The notes: generated by a model from the sequence alone, not told the origin. A stretch of 48,554 nt of DNA from Clostridiaceae bacterium (GCA_012516065.1 JAAYXD010000005.1:1-48554); one strand, 5' to 3'; counted from the stretch's first letter, positions 17,940 through 25,963 are shown. A program made the numbers and translations.

Positions 17940-18455
17940 TTATGCATAGTAATGTTCGTTTATTTTACTGTTTAGGCGTCTATCCTTTTCTTCAACCGAT
18001 TTTTTCATTTCCTCTTTGAATTGGCGGAGCTTTTCCCTCAATTCGGGATATTTGCCCGCGAGTATCTGGACCGCAAGCAAAGCGGCATTTTCACTGCCAT
18101 TGATAGCCACTGTCGCCACGGGAACCCCGGCGGGCATTTGAACGATGGATAAAAGAGAATCCAGCCCGTCAAGCGTTGATGATTTTATCGGCAAACCTAT
18201 AACGGGAAGTACCGTATATGCCGCAAGTATTCCCGGTAGATGCGCTGCTTTCCCGGCAGCTGCTATTATCGCGTCATAACCGTTTTCTTCTGCTTTTTTG
18301 GAAAATTCCGCGGCTTTGTCGGGTGTCCTGTGGGCAGAACATACCATTACCTTAAAATCAACCCCGAAATCCTTTAGAACTTTGATGCACCCTTCAACGA
18401 CAGGATAATCGGAATCACTGCCCATTATAACCGCTACCTTAGGATTGCTGAACAT
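17940..18455 (-). CDS. purE: N5-carboxyaminoimidazole ribonucleotide mutase
   Basis: Class I PurE, moves the carboxyl group of N5-CAIR to give CAIR. Motifs VAVIMGSDSDYPV (phosphate loop), VCSAHRTPDK (catalytic His), AAAGKAAHLPG and GLPI.S..LDGLDSLLSIVQMP.G.PV. The C-terminus has a short charged tail (EEKDRRLNSKINEHYYA). 171 residues. First gene of the operon with a consensus promoter. The partner purK and the genes purC, F, L, Q, S and B are not in the window, so the pathway is split between loci. Confidence 0.97.
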   Translation of the reverse strand: MFSNPKVAVIMGSDSDYPVVEGCIKVLKDFGVDFKVMVCSAHRTPDKAAEFSKKAEENGYDAIIAAAGKAAHLPGILAAYTVLPVIGLPIKSSTLDGLDSLLSIVQMPAGVPVATVAINGSENAALLAVQILAGKYPELREKLRQFKEEMKKSVEEKDRRLNSKINEHYYA

Positions 18456-18574
18456 CTGTTTTCCTCCGTTTTTCTTGCTTAAGAAATGGAAACAATAATA
18501 CTGAAACGGTGCGAAAAATTGTCTGGCAATTTCTTCCGTTATTTTGATACACCCGGGTTTATCATTACGTTATA

Positions 18575-18603
18575 TTTATAACAAAAGCCGCTATGCTTGT
18601 CAA
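18575..18603 (-). promoter_or_regulatory. Consensus promoter of the pur operon
   Basis: Minus strand: -35 TTGACA, 17-bp spacer, -10 TATAAA. The leader is about 110-120 bases and contains a small stem (AGAAATTG / CAATTTTT) that could act on read-through. No purine, ZTP or PRPP riboswitch core was seen in it. Confidence 0.85.
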
Positions 18604-18712
18604 TAAAATGCGGGCCGGGTTTCCGTTTTTTGGTTATTATTGTCCAGAGGCAAAAAAGAAATAAAGGAATACTTGTACAATATGTATAAAAACCAAATGC
18701 CGGAGACTACGC

Positions 18713-18985
18713 TCGAGCCACCGGCTGCATTATTGCATTATTCCCGCGGGGCCTGCCTCGGGTGTTTCGTTTCCTTGGTCGACAAAGCACATACGAATAG
18801 CATGCTTCCGTTCCCGTACTGTTTTCACACGGCGGTCTCCATATCTCGGGTCGCTCATGATCCCACTCCACAGTTGCTTATAGGCAGCAGGGCTTCGGAG
18901 CGTGTCGTCCATCGTCACCGAAAGCACCCGAGCCACCCGCTAGCTTGTGGCATAATTTCCGCGGGTACCGGTTCGGTTGCTTTCG
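18713..18985 (-). ncRNA. Hairpin-core-hairpin element, copy 2 (candidate structured RNA)
   Basis: Same order as copy 1: a hairpin unit truncated at its outer left arm (18713-18769), a 149-bp core (18770-18918) and a short hairpin unit (18919-18985) with arms CGAAAGCACCCGAGCC / GGTTCGGTTGCTTTCG and inner ACCCGC / GCGGGT. The core closing helix is UGGACGACA with UGUCGACCA (18903-18911 with 18776-18784), and the inner hairpin is CCGU...ACGG (18814-18832). Compared with copy 1, one A-U pair became U-A and one U-A pair became C-G. The right hairpin ends eight bases before the stop codon of the DUF2156 gene, so it may also stabilise or end that transcript. A 68-codon minus frame is open here but has stops in copy 1. 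Confidence 0.5.
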
Positions 18986-18993
18986 AAGCTAAC

Positions 18994-19923
18994 TTAATTG
19001 AATACGGGGCAGATGGTATATTTATAGACTCTCGAGATCGGCATATATGACATTTTTGCCTTTCTTAACCCGCTTTTCCCCATATCTTCCTCACGGTTTA
19101 TATATTTCGTATGCGGAAATGTTCTCGCGACAAATTCCCTGTTGATAACGGCATATATCCCGTGTATATCGGTATTCCCTTTTTCGATGTGAATGACAGC
19201 GGTATCTTCGTTCAACATTTCTCCGACAGTAAAAGCTTCAAACGAACCGTTTACCTTAATCAAAGCCCCTTTCAGCGTAGGAATGCGCTCCCAGTTGTCA
19301 AGCAGTTCAAAACACGCCCATCTCTCGCATTCGGGAGAATCTGTTTCGCAGTTACAGGCTTCGCTTGCTTCATTTTTTTCACACCACTTGTCAAAAATCC
19401 TCTTGCACTCATCAATATGTTCTTTTTTGAGTTCCACATACTCAAAGCCCCCATATTCCCTCATGAATCTGTTTATATGGTTCCGCTTTGAGCTTAGCTT
19501 TTTTCCGGCAAGAGTTATCAGGCTTTCGGTGCTGTAAATGTAGTCCGATATCGCATCAATTTTTTTAATTGTCAGTTTCGCGTCGAGATATTTCTTAAAT
19601 AACGGGACCATGTTCTCTTCAACACGCCCGAAAACAAGTTTCCATCCCCGGCTGTCAAAGTATTCCTTAAGTGTGTAGACAGCATTTACAAAGTCGTCGC
19701 CCCGGAACTCACCGACAGGCAAAGGGCAGAATGCAAACGGCGGAAACCTTTTGGGGTTCGATACCATCAAGAGCATATTGTTTGCTATCGTGAAGCGTGA
19801 GTTATAGCTTCTTCTCCACATAAACATGTTTGAAAAAACCATTTCGGACGCTTGCGAGTTTGTCTTCCTGTAAATCTTGTCAAGCAATTCCATGTCCGAT
19901 ATTTCTATTTCTTTCCACTGCAT
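18994..19923 (-). CDS. DUF2156 (phosphatidylglycerol lysyltransferase C-terminal-like) protein
   Basis: Soluble GNAT-fold protein related to the catalytic domain of MprF-type aminoacyl-phosphatidylglycerol synthases. Recognisable family features: SNMFMWRRSY near residue 31, FPPFAFCPLPVG, the SSKRNHINRFMREYGGFEYVEL segment near residue 145, and a C-terminal GIYAVINREFVARTFPHTKYINREEDMGKSGLRKAKMSY. 309 residues, full length for stand-alone DUF2156 proteins; no membrane segments, unlike MprF. Substrate unknown: it may transfer an amino acid or acyl group. The middle ACNCETDSPECERWACFE contains five Cys within about 20 residues, unusual and possibly metal-binding. Fourth gene of the cheX-trmL-pfk cluster, 44 bp after pfk. 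Confidence 0.85.
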   Translation of the reverse strand: MQWKEIEISDMELLDKIYRKTNSQASEMVFSNMFMWRRSYNSRFTIANNMLLMVSNPKRFPPFAFCPLPVGEFRGDDFVNAVYTLKEYFDSRGWKLVFGRVEENMVPLFKKYLDAKLTIKKIDAISDYIYSTESLITLAGKKLSSKRNHINRFMREYGGFEYVELKKEHIDECKRIFDKWCEKNEASEACNCETDSPECERWACFELLDNWERIPTLKGALIKVNGSFEAFTVGEMLNEDTAVIHIEKGNTDIHGIYAVINREFVARTFPHTKYINREEDMGKSGLRKAKMSYMPISRVYKYTICPVFN

Positions 19924-19967
19924 ATACCAGAAATGTTCACTCCTTATTTATCTTATGTCGTTATCGA

Positions 19968-21053
19968 TTAATCACCAAAAGAAACACCCATGTCCCTTGC
20001 TATTCGGACAAGTTCCTCGCTTTCTGATACAACGCGTGCCTTTCCGGCCGCTTCATCAAGCGGAACGGATCTGACCTGCTGATTTTTGATGCAGACCATC
20101 CGGTTATATTCACCTTTTTCAACCATTTTAACAGCCGATGTTCCGAAACGGGTCGCAAGAATCCTGTCATACGGGCATGGCTCTCCGCCGCGCTGCAAAT
20201 ACCCAAGCACGGTTATACGATGTTCTATCGAAGTCAGTTTTTCCAATTCGGTGCCAAGATGACTGCATTCCCCCTCATGGTAAAAACCGGTATTATCTGC
20301 TGTGCTGTTTTTTTCCGCTTCCGATCTTAATCTCGCCCCCGCTCCGGCTGCCGCCACAATTATGCTGAATCCTTTGCCGGCGTTTTTCCTCTCAAAAATA
20401 GCCCTTGCCACTTTATTGATGTCATAAGGGATCTCAGGTATCAGTATTACATCCGCTCCGCCCGCTATGCCGGACTCCAGCGCAATCCAGCCCGATATCC
20501 GACCCATAACTTCCAGAATCATTACCCTATGATTCGATTCCGCGGTGGAATGAAGTTTGTCGATTGCCTCGGTTGCGGTATTGACCGCGGTCATAAACCC
20601 GACTGTTATATCTGTTCCATACACATCGTTTTCGACTGTTTTCGGGATAGCGACAATCGGAATTCCTTTTTCAGCGAGCTTAGCCGCGTAACTTATGGTA
20701 GCACTGCCGCCGATAACCACGAGACAATCTATTTCGTGCATCGCGAGATTTTCCGTTATCCTGTCACTCATATCCGTTCCGGATTCATTTCCTTTTCCCG
20801 GCGGGACAACATTAAAAGGATCGTAACGGTTCGTCGTGCCGAGAATAGTGCCGCCCTTATCCAACAATCCTGAGACATCCGGCAGTTTCAGTTTATTAAA
20901 ACGGTTCTCCACAAGCCCTTTATATCCGTCACGGAATCCAATTACTTCATAACCATAATTATTTATCGCCGTTTTCACAACGGCGCGTATTGCCGCATTT
21001 AAACCGGGACCGTCTCCCCCGCTCGTTAAAACCGCTATCCGTTTTCTTTTCAT
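19968..21053 (-). CDS. 6-phosphofructokinase family protein with altered active-site residues
   Basis: PFK-fold protein of 361 residues. Start ATG 21053 has GGGAGGAGG seven to eight bases upstream; the longer start (21080) overlaps trmL. Matches: TSGGDGPGLNAAIRAVV (phosphate binding), NHRVMILEVMGR (substrate Arg and MGR), LGYLQRGGEPCPYDRILATRFG. Odd points: where E. coli PfkA has GGDGS (Asp103, Mg), this has GGSAT (S117, A118), and where it has TIDND with catalytic Asp127, this has TVEND (E141). PKT before it resembles PPi-dependent or group III enzymes. The magnesium-binding Asp is lost and the base is a Glu, so this may be a slow, specialised or regulatory paralogue. Family assignment is secure, activity is not. 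Confidence 0.88.
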   Translation of the reverse strand: MKRKRIAVLTSGGDGPGLNAAIRAVVKTAINNYGYEVIGFRDGYKGLVENRFNKLKLPDVSGLLDKGGTILGTTNRYDPFNVVPPGKGNESGTDMSDRITENLAMHEIDCLVVIGGSATISYAAKLAEKGIPIVAIPKTVENDVYGTDITVGFMTAVNTATEAIDKLHSTAESNHRVMILEVMGRISGWIALESGIAGGADVILIPEIPYDINKVARAIFERKNAGKGFSIIVAAAGAGARLRSEAEKNSTADNTGFYHEGECSHLGTELEKLTSIEHRITVLGYLQRGGEPCPYDRILATRFGTSAVKMVEKGEYNRMVCIKNQQVRSVPLDEAAGKARVVSESEELVRIARDMGVSFGD

Positions 21054-21076
21054 GGCAACCTCCTCCCTTCCGCTTA

Positions 21077-21565
21077 TCAATTTTCTTTTATAAATCCTCT
21101 TTTTTGAAAATTAACAAACCCCTTCTGGCGGAAAAACTCATAAGTTACAATCGCAACAGAATTTGAAAGGTTTAACGATCGAATGGATTCAAGCATCGGA
21201 ATTCTTATGCAGTGCTCATAATTCTCCTTAAGCAAACTTTCGGGCAGTCCCGCAGTTTCTTTTCCAAAAACAAAAAAGCATTCGTCAGGATAAGCAATAT
21301 CCGAATAAACATATTTTGCCTTTGTTGACACAAAATAAAACGGGACCCCGGGAAACCCGCTCTTCAATGAATCAAAATTTTTGTAATAATATATCCGGAC
21401 CTTGTGCCAGTAATCAAGACCGGCACGCTTTAAATATTTGTCTGAAACAGAAAAGCCAAGAGGCTCTACAAGATGAAGAACTGCCCCTGTGGCAGCACAC
21501 GTTCGGGCTATATTACCGGTGTTCTGCGGTATTTCAGGTTCAACTAGCACGATATTCAACTGCAT
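21077..21565 (-). CDS. trmL: tRNA (cytidine/uridine-34 2'-O)-methyltransferase
   Basis: SPOUT-fold enzyme that methylates the wobble ribose of tRNA-Leu isoacceptors. Diagnostic segments: LNIVLVEPEIPQNTGNIARTCAATGA at the N-terminus, RAGLDYWHKV, FVFGKETAGLPESLL and the knot motif RIPMLESIRSLNLSNSVAIVTYE. 162 residues, typical. It lies between cheX (31 bp upstream) and pfk (23 bp downstream). Confidence 0.95.
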   Translation of the reverse strand: MQLNIVLVEPEIPQNTGNIARTCAATGAVLHLVEPLGFSVSDKYLKRAGLDYWHKVRIYYYKNFDSLKSGFPGVPFYFVSTKAKYVYSDIAYPDECFFVFGKETAGLPESLLKENYEHCIRIPMLESIRSLNLSNSVAIVTYEFFRQKGFVNFQKRGFIKEN

Positions 21566-21596
21566 CTATAAACACTTCGCTTTTTTATTTTAGCGT

Positions 21597-22064
21597 TTAT
21601 TCGTTTTCCAATGAAATATCAATGGTTATTTTCCCGTTATCGCCCAGATTCAGCGGGACGCATATAGTCTTCATATTTGTCTGCGAAACCGTAATTTTCT
21701 CACCCATAAGCAGTGACGGGGGAGTTATTTCAATGCCTATCCCTTTTGTGAACAATATGGTAGCAGTATTCCCCATAATCATGTTTCCCAGTTCTGAAAT
21801 TGCGCTTTTCGGTATATCATCGAATACCTGCACCGGCATGCCTCCCATCATTATTGACGCAATCGACATTGCCGTTTCAATATTCAACGACATTATTACC
21901 TGCCCGCGCAGTTTGCCTGTCAAACCAACTATTACTGCAACAGAATCGCTTGGGTACGGTGAATTCTTAAGATAAACTTTCCCAAGGGTCGGTTTAATTC
22001 CTGTCACCATTTGAAATACCTGCTGGCTGGCTTCAATAAACGGGTTTATGTATTCTACGTTCAT
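21597..22064 (-). CDS. cheX: CheX-family CheY-P phosphatase
   Basis: Removes phosphate from CheY-P to end chemotaxis signals in bacteria lacking CheZ. The 155-residue protein starts MNVEYINPFIEASQQVFQMVTG, the normal CheX N-terminus, and carries the catalytic ExxN helix in SAISELGNMIMGN. The C-terminal beta region is present. Here it is a stand-alone gene at the head of a housekeeping cluster and not inside a che operon; a chemoreceptor gene lies about 8 kb away. The intergenic region upstream has a large inverted repeat. Confidence 0.92.
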   Translation of the reverse strand: MNVEYINPFIEASQQVFQMVTGIKPTLGKVYLKNSPYPSDSVAVIVGLTGKLRGQVIMSLNIETAMSIASIMMGGMPVQVFDDIPKSAISELGNMIMGNTATILFTKGIGIEITPPSLLMGEKITVSQTNMKTICVPLNLGDNGKITIDISLENE

Positions 22065-22109
22065 ACAACTCTCCTACGCTCGCTAATAATGTTCTGCTTA
22101 AATATTAAG

Positions 22110-22160
22110 GGGTATGTTTCATTTTCTGTATAATTTTTTCTGCCCCAAATAAACATACCC
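22110..22160. promoter_or_regulatory. Inverted repeat in the cheX upstream region
   Basis: GGGTATGTTT (22110-22119) and AAACATACCC (22151-22160) are perfect 10-bp arms 31 bp apart, bracketing a TATACA that could be the cheX -10 on the minus strand. It could be a pair of regulator half-sites or a hairpin. The 261-bp gap between cheX and the DUF362 gene holds nothing else clear. Confidence 0.45.
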
Positions 22161-22325
22161 ATATGTATATTAATATTAACATATATCGACAAATTTTGTA
22201 CACATTTTAAACATGCAAATCAGTCCGCTCACCCGCAAATCGCTGCAAAACCAGGCTTTTTCAGCTAATAAAATTCTTTATCCCGGCAGCTGCGGATGCA
22301 AGCATTTTTTGTGGTTTTTGTACTA

Positions 22326-23486
22326 TTATCGAAATCCTGAAAACCTTCTATCCGTCATTAACCTTGAAATAAAACCCCTGCGTATATCAACAGCTTTGTA
22401 ATCGCACAATTCATGGCAGCAAAAACAACCGATGCACTTATCATAATCAATTGACGGAATATTCCGGTCCTCAAAAACAAATGCCGAAGCAGGGCAAATT
22501 TTCACACAGTTTCCGCAGCGTACGCATTTTTCCGCGGATATTACGGGTTTCGGCCTTGACTGCTTTTTTAACAGGTTTAATAAGCCTCTTTTTAAAATAT
22601 TTTGACGTTTGGCGCCGTACAAAGCCGGGATGTAAAAATCATTGCATATAACACATTCAATATTCTCACCGATTATATGAATATTATTATCATCCACAAG
22701 GCAGCGTTTTTTTGCGTTTCTCAAGACCGGGACATTATCGGGCGAAAGCCTGATAATTCTCGCCGCGGCAACATCAAGCGCAAAGCCGCTGGCAGATGCG
22801 AGCAGCAGCCCGATATGCTTCGGCGTTCCCGCGCTCGGCCCGTACCCTTCCATGCCTTCAATCGCGTCCATAACGTTTATTGCCGGTTTCGTGCCGAGGT
22901 AAATATCAATCAGACTGTCCGCAAAGTCGTTGTAGTCCGGCATCCTCAGGTGCAAATCGGCTTTCGCCGTGCCCGCGATGGCTCCGAACATATTTTTTAC
23001 CGCCCCCGTATATACCATCATCGCATGAGTTTTCAGCTTCGGTATATTGACAATAACATCTGCATCGGCAAGCGGTTTCAGTATTTCGAAGCTTTTAACA
23101 TACTTTGACTCCGGGTTGTTAATCTTTGTAACTCTTAAATCATAGTTCAGTATGGCTCCGGTTTCATCGGCCACTTTCTCAATCCCGGTCGCCCTGTAGA
23201 CATAACGGAGCATTGACCTGCTGTACGGTCCTCCCGGGCTTTCCGCTATTATTACGTTTCCGCCCGCTTTCTGAATCTGCGATATAATCGCCTTAACAAC
23301 CGCAGGATGGGTTGTAGCAGCCTCTTCAGGCTTCTTATATCTTAAAAGATTCGGCTTTACCGCCACCCTGTCGCCGGGTTTTATAAAAGCTTTCCAGCCT
23401 CCAAGGTTGCCGATCAGCTTTTCCACGCAGTTATATACATTGCCATATTCATAATTTTCACAGCGTTCTATCGATACCTTATCCAT
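22326..23486 (-). CDS. DUF362 protein with C-terminal 2[4Fe-4S] ferredoxin domain
   Basis: 386-residue iron-sulfur protein of unknown function. The DUF362 domain fills residues ~1-300 (VAVKPNLLRYKKPEEAATTHPAVVKAII, AESPGGPYSRSMLRYVYRATGIEKVA, NIPKLKTHAMMVYTGAVKNMFGAIAG). Two ferredoxin clusters follow: CVRCGNCVKICPASAF and CIGCFCCHELCDYKAV. No signal peptide or Tat motif, so cytoplasmic. Relatives are common in strict anaerobes and are thought to be redox or cofactor-binding proteins; no partner enzyme is encoded next to it. ATG 23486 lacks a strong ribosome binding site (AGAGGCATGAA upstream). No clear terminator at its 3' end. Confidence 0.88.
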   Translation of the reverse strand: MDKVSIERCENYEYGNVYNCVEKLIGNLGGWKAFIKPGDRVAVKPNLLRYKKPEEAATTHPAVVKAIISQIQKAGGNVIIAESPGGPYSRSMLRYVYRATGIEKVADETGAILNYDLRVTKINNPESKYVKSFEILKPLADADVIVNIPKLKTHAMMVYTGAVKNMFGAIAGTAKADLHLRMPDYNDFADSLIDIYLGTKPAINVMDAIEGMEGYGPSAGTPKHIGLLLASASGFALDVAAARIIRLSPDNVPVLRNAKKRCLVDDNNIHIIGENIECVICNDFYIPALYGAKRQNILKRGLLNLLKKQSRPKPVISAEKCVRCGNCVKICPASAFVFEDRNIPSIDYDKCIGCFCCHELCDYKAVDIRRGFISRLMTDRRFSGFR

Positions 23487-23518
23487 TTCATGCCTCTTAT
23501 ACCAACAAATTTAGCAGT

Positions 23519-23755
23519 TTAAACGCACGGAACAGCAAAAATACTTCCTGCATCCGGTATGTAAAATCGAGCAGTGCGCCTGCAGCCAAATACAATGCAC
23601 CTGTTTATGATTATACCATAAACATGCTTTTTTGCCCGCTTTATTAATGCTTTTTCCCGCAGTAAAACCTGCGAACCGGAAATGGCATTTTCCACCGTAA
23701 ATAGTGATAAGGCTGCCAGGCTGATCACAAGAGGAATTATCAGGCATTTATGCAT
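23519..23755 (-). CDS. Possible small secreted or membrane-anchored peptide
   Basis: A 78-codon frame starting MHKCLIIPLVISLAALSLF, a hydrophobic N-terminus resembling a signal peptide, followed by a basic region. AGGA lies five bases before ATG 23755. No homologue recognised, and it lies on the strand opposite the opp promoter region. The frame may be fortuitous. Apart from this, the opp promoter and a leader reading frame, the 492-bp gap 23487-23978 is empty. Confidence 0.25.
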   Translation of the reverse strand: MHKCLIIPLVISLAALSLFTVENAISGSQVLLREKALIKRAKKHVYGIIINRCIVFGCRRTARFYIPDAGSIFAVPCV

Positions 23756-23788
23756 TATATTCCTATTCGTTTTATGCACATGCCTTGT

Positions 23789-23817
23789 TTGACAAATTCC
23801 TGATAACGCCGTATAAT
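23789..23817 (+). promoter_or_regulatory. Perfect consensus sigma-A promoter of the opp operon
   Basis: -35 TTGACA, exactly 17 bp, -10 TATAAT. Transcription would start near 23824, giving a leader of about 155 bases before oppB. Confidence 0.9.
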
Positions 23818-23875
23818 TAATCCGTTATAGTTTAAAATGCGGGGGATTCTATATTACATCTTCTGTGAGGAATAT

Positions 23876-23941
23876 ATGGTCGCCGCATATGAGGTAAGAG
23901 ACTTTATCAAGTATCGTTATATATTTAACAAATGGCATTGA
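23876..23941 (+). CDS. Candidate 21-residue leader peptide of the opp operon
   Basis: A short frame inside the opp leader with GAGG five bases before ATG. It encodes 21 residues: N-terminal MVAAYEVRDF and C-terminal KYRYIFNKWH, rich in Tyr, Phe and basic residues. It stops 37 bp before oppB. It could be a translated leader controlling oppB, or a chance frame. No homology recognised. Confidence 0.3.
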   Translation: MVAAYEVRDFIKYRYIFNKWH

Positions 23942-23978
23942 TTTTGCTAAAAGTAAGTCTGCACAGGGAGTGAAATAA

Positions 23979-24899
23979 ATGGGGGGTTATATCATCAAGA
24001 GGGTAGCATCTGCAATTGTTACAATCTTTGCCGTTGCGACCATTACTTTTTTTCTCATGTTTCTTGTTCCGGGCGGTCCTTTTCTTGCCGAAAAAGCGCC
24101 ATCACCTCAGACACTTGAAGCTCTTGAGAAAAAATACGGTTTGGATCAACCTGTTACGGTTCAATATATTAATTACATGAAACGCTTGGTATTAAAGCTT
24201 GATTTAGGTACTTCACTCAAGAAACGCGGACAGGAAGTAAATGATATTATACGCGTAAGGTTCCCCGTATCCGCAAAGCTGGGCGGAATAGCAGTTTTAA
24301 CGGCAGTCTGCCTTGGCATACCGCTGGGTTCAATAGCTGCACTGAACCGGGAAAAATGGCTCGATAGAACTATTATGGCGATAGCTACGGTCGGCAATGC
24401 GATACCATCGTTTGTCGTAGCTACGGTACTGATGTATGTCTGCGGAGTTGTACTGCGCATCTTGCCGACACTTGGACTTACTTCACCGGCACATTACGTT
24501 TTGCCGGTTATTTCGCTGTCATTTTATCCGACAGCTTATATTGCCCGGCTTACGCGGACCAGTATGCTGGATGTGCTCGGGCAGGATTATATGCGCACCG
24601 CGAAAGCAAAAGGGCTTTCCCGGTTTAAATCCTTGTTTAAGCATGCTCTGAGAAATGCGGTTTTGCCTGTTGTTACCTACCTCGGACCACTGCTTGCCTT
24701 TATTATGACAGGCAATTTTGTTGTGGAAAGAATATTCACAATACCCGGACTGGGCAGTGAATTTATAAGCTCAATAACCGATCGCGACTATCCGTTGATA
24801 ATGGGCACAACGATATTCCTTGCGACTTTATTGATTGTTCTTAATGTAATCGTGGATATTGCCTATAAAATCATAGATCCGCGTATTAAGCTGAAGTAG
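23979..24899 (+). CDS. oppB: Oligopeptide ABC transporter permease (OppB/DppB type)
   Basis: First membrane subunit of the peptide importer. 306 residues with about six transmembrane helices (first at residues ~7-30) and the N-terminal PGGPF...LGLDQP-type region (VPGGPFLAEKAPSPQTLEALEKKYGLDQPVTVQY is the family signature area). EAA loop near residue 205: DYMRTAKAKGLSRFKSLFKHALRNA. GGGAG precedes ATG. Followed by oppC after 14 bp. Confidence 0.95.
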   Translation: MGGYIIKRVASAIVTIFAVATITFFLMFLVPGGPFLAEKAPSPQTLEALEKKYGLDQPVTVQYINYMKRLVLKLDLGTSLKKRGQEVNDIIRVRFPVSAKLGGIAVLTAVCLGIPLGSIAALNREKWLDRTIMAIATVGNAIPSFVVATVLMYVCGVVLRILPTLGLTSPAHYVLPVISLSFYPTAYIARLTRTSMLDVLGQDYMRTAKAKGLSRFKSLFKHALRNAVLPVVTYLGPLLAFIMTGNFVVERIFTIPGLGSEFISSITDRDYPLIMGTTIFLATLLIVLNVIVDIAYKIIDPRIKLK

Positions 24900-24913
24900 G
24901 GGGTGGCACAGTT

Positions 24914-25963
24914 ATGAGCGATAAAAGAAATCCCCTCAGTTTTCAATTGGATGTATCGGATTTTCTGCCGGCTGACGAAAGCGAAAAGCAAAGCCTTGTC
25001 GTTATGCGGGAAAGTGTCAGCTTTTGGAAGGACGGATTTCGCAGGTTAAGAAAAAACAAGGTAGCAATGGTTTCGCTCGCGGTAATTATCTTTATAATGA
25101 TATTCGCGTTTATTTTGCCGGCGTTTTATCCCTATTCATATGAACAGCAGATCCGCGGCAGCGAAAACCTGGGGATTATGCAGTACTCTAAAGAAGAACT
25201 TGCCAGGAAGGCAGCGGGAGAAAAAGTATTTCCGCATTTTCTCGGAACCGACAGTCTGGGCAGGGATATTACGGTAAGATTAATGATGGGAAGCAGGATA
25301 TCTCTTCTCGTCGGCCTTGTCGCCAGCGCCATCATATTGGTTATTGGTTCGACCTACGGAGCCATTTCCGGTTACTTCGGCGGAAAAATAGATATGATAA
25401 TGATGCGTATTGTAGATATCATATATACTGTTCCTGACATCCTTATTATTATTCTGTTTTCGGTTACACTCAAATATCCGCTTAAGGATTTGGCGGCCAA
25501 TGTAAAGGGATTTGCGTGGATTGAGACGGTAGGAGTAGGACTAATAAGTATATTTATTGTTTTTTCACTGCTGTATTGGGTTGGCATGGCAAGAATTGTC
25601 CGCGGCCAGATCCTGTCATTGAAGGAACAGGATTATGTAACCGCCGCAAAAGCTCTGGGAGCTTCACACGGCAGGATTATAAGAAAACATCTTCTGACAA
25701 ACGCAATCGGGCCGCTGATAGTAACTACCACATTGCAAATACCATCGGCAATTTTTACCGAAAGTTTTTTAAGTTTTATCGGGCTTGGGGTATCTGCGCC
25801 GATGCCAAGTCTTGGGTCAATGGCTTCACAGGCGCTTAACGGGATTAGATCATACCCGCATCGATTGATGGCTCCCGCAATAATGATAAGCATAATAATC
25901 CTGTCATTCAATCTTCTAGGTGACGGACTGCGGGACGCTTTCGACCCAAAACTTAAAGATTAG
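24914..25963 (+). CDS. oppC: Oligopeptide ABC transporter permease (OppC/DppC type)
   Basis: Second membrane subunit. 349 residues; a cytoplasmic N-terminus (KDGFRRLRKNKVAMVSLAVIIF...) then six membrane helices. FLGTDSLGRDITVRLMMGSRISLLVG is the OppC signature, and the EAA loop DYVTAAKALGASHGRIIRKHLLTNA contacts the ATPases. The periplasmic-side loop after helix one is long, as usual in OppC. In frame with, and 13 bp before, oppD. Confidence 0.95.
   Translation: MSDKRNPLSFQLDVSDFLPADESEKQSLVVMRESVSFWKDGFRRLRKNKVAMVSLAVIIFIMIFAFILPAFYPYSYEQQIRGSENLGIMQYSKEELARKAAGEKVFPHFLGTDSLGRDITVRLMMGSRISLLVGLVASAIILVIGSTYGAISGYFGGKIDMIMMRIVDIIYTVPDILIIILFSVTLKYPLKDLAANVKGFAWIETVGVGLISIFIVFSLLYWVGMARIVRGQILSLKEQDYVTAAKALGASHGRIIRKHLLTNAIGPLIVTTTLQIPSAIFTESFLSFIGLGVSAPMPSLGSMASQALNGIRSYPHRLMAPAIMISIIILSFNLLGDGLRDAFDPKLKD

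Noticed and set aside
18456-18574. Purine, ZTP or PRPP riboswitch in the purE leader
   Set aside because: The leader is only about 110 bases and none of the conserved cores is visible.
18730-18936. 68-codon minus-strand frame in the core of repeat copy 2, and the related frame in copy 1 (10064-10273)
   Set aside because: Copy 1 has two stop codons and a frame change where copy 2 is open, so the similarity is at the nucleotide level and not a conserved protein.
21316-21975. 219-codon plus-strand frame antisense to trmL and cheX
   Set aside because: Both minus-strand genes are firmly identified; the plus frame has no family resemblance and no ribosome binding site.
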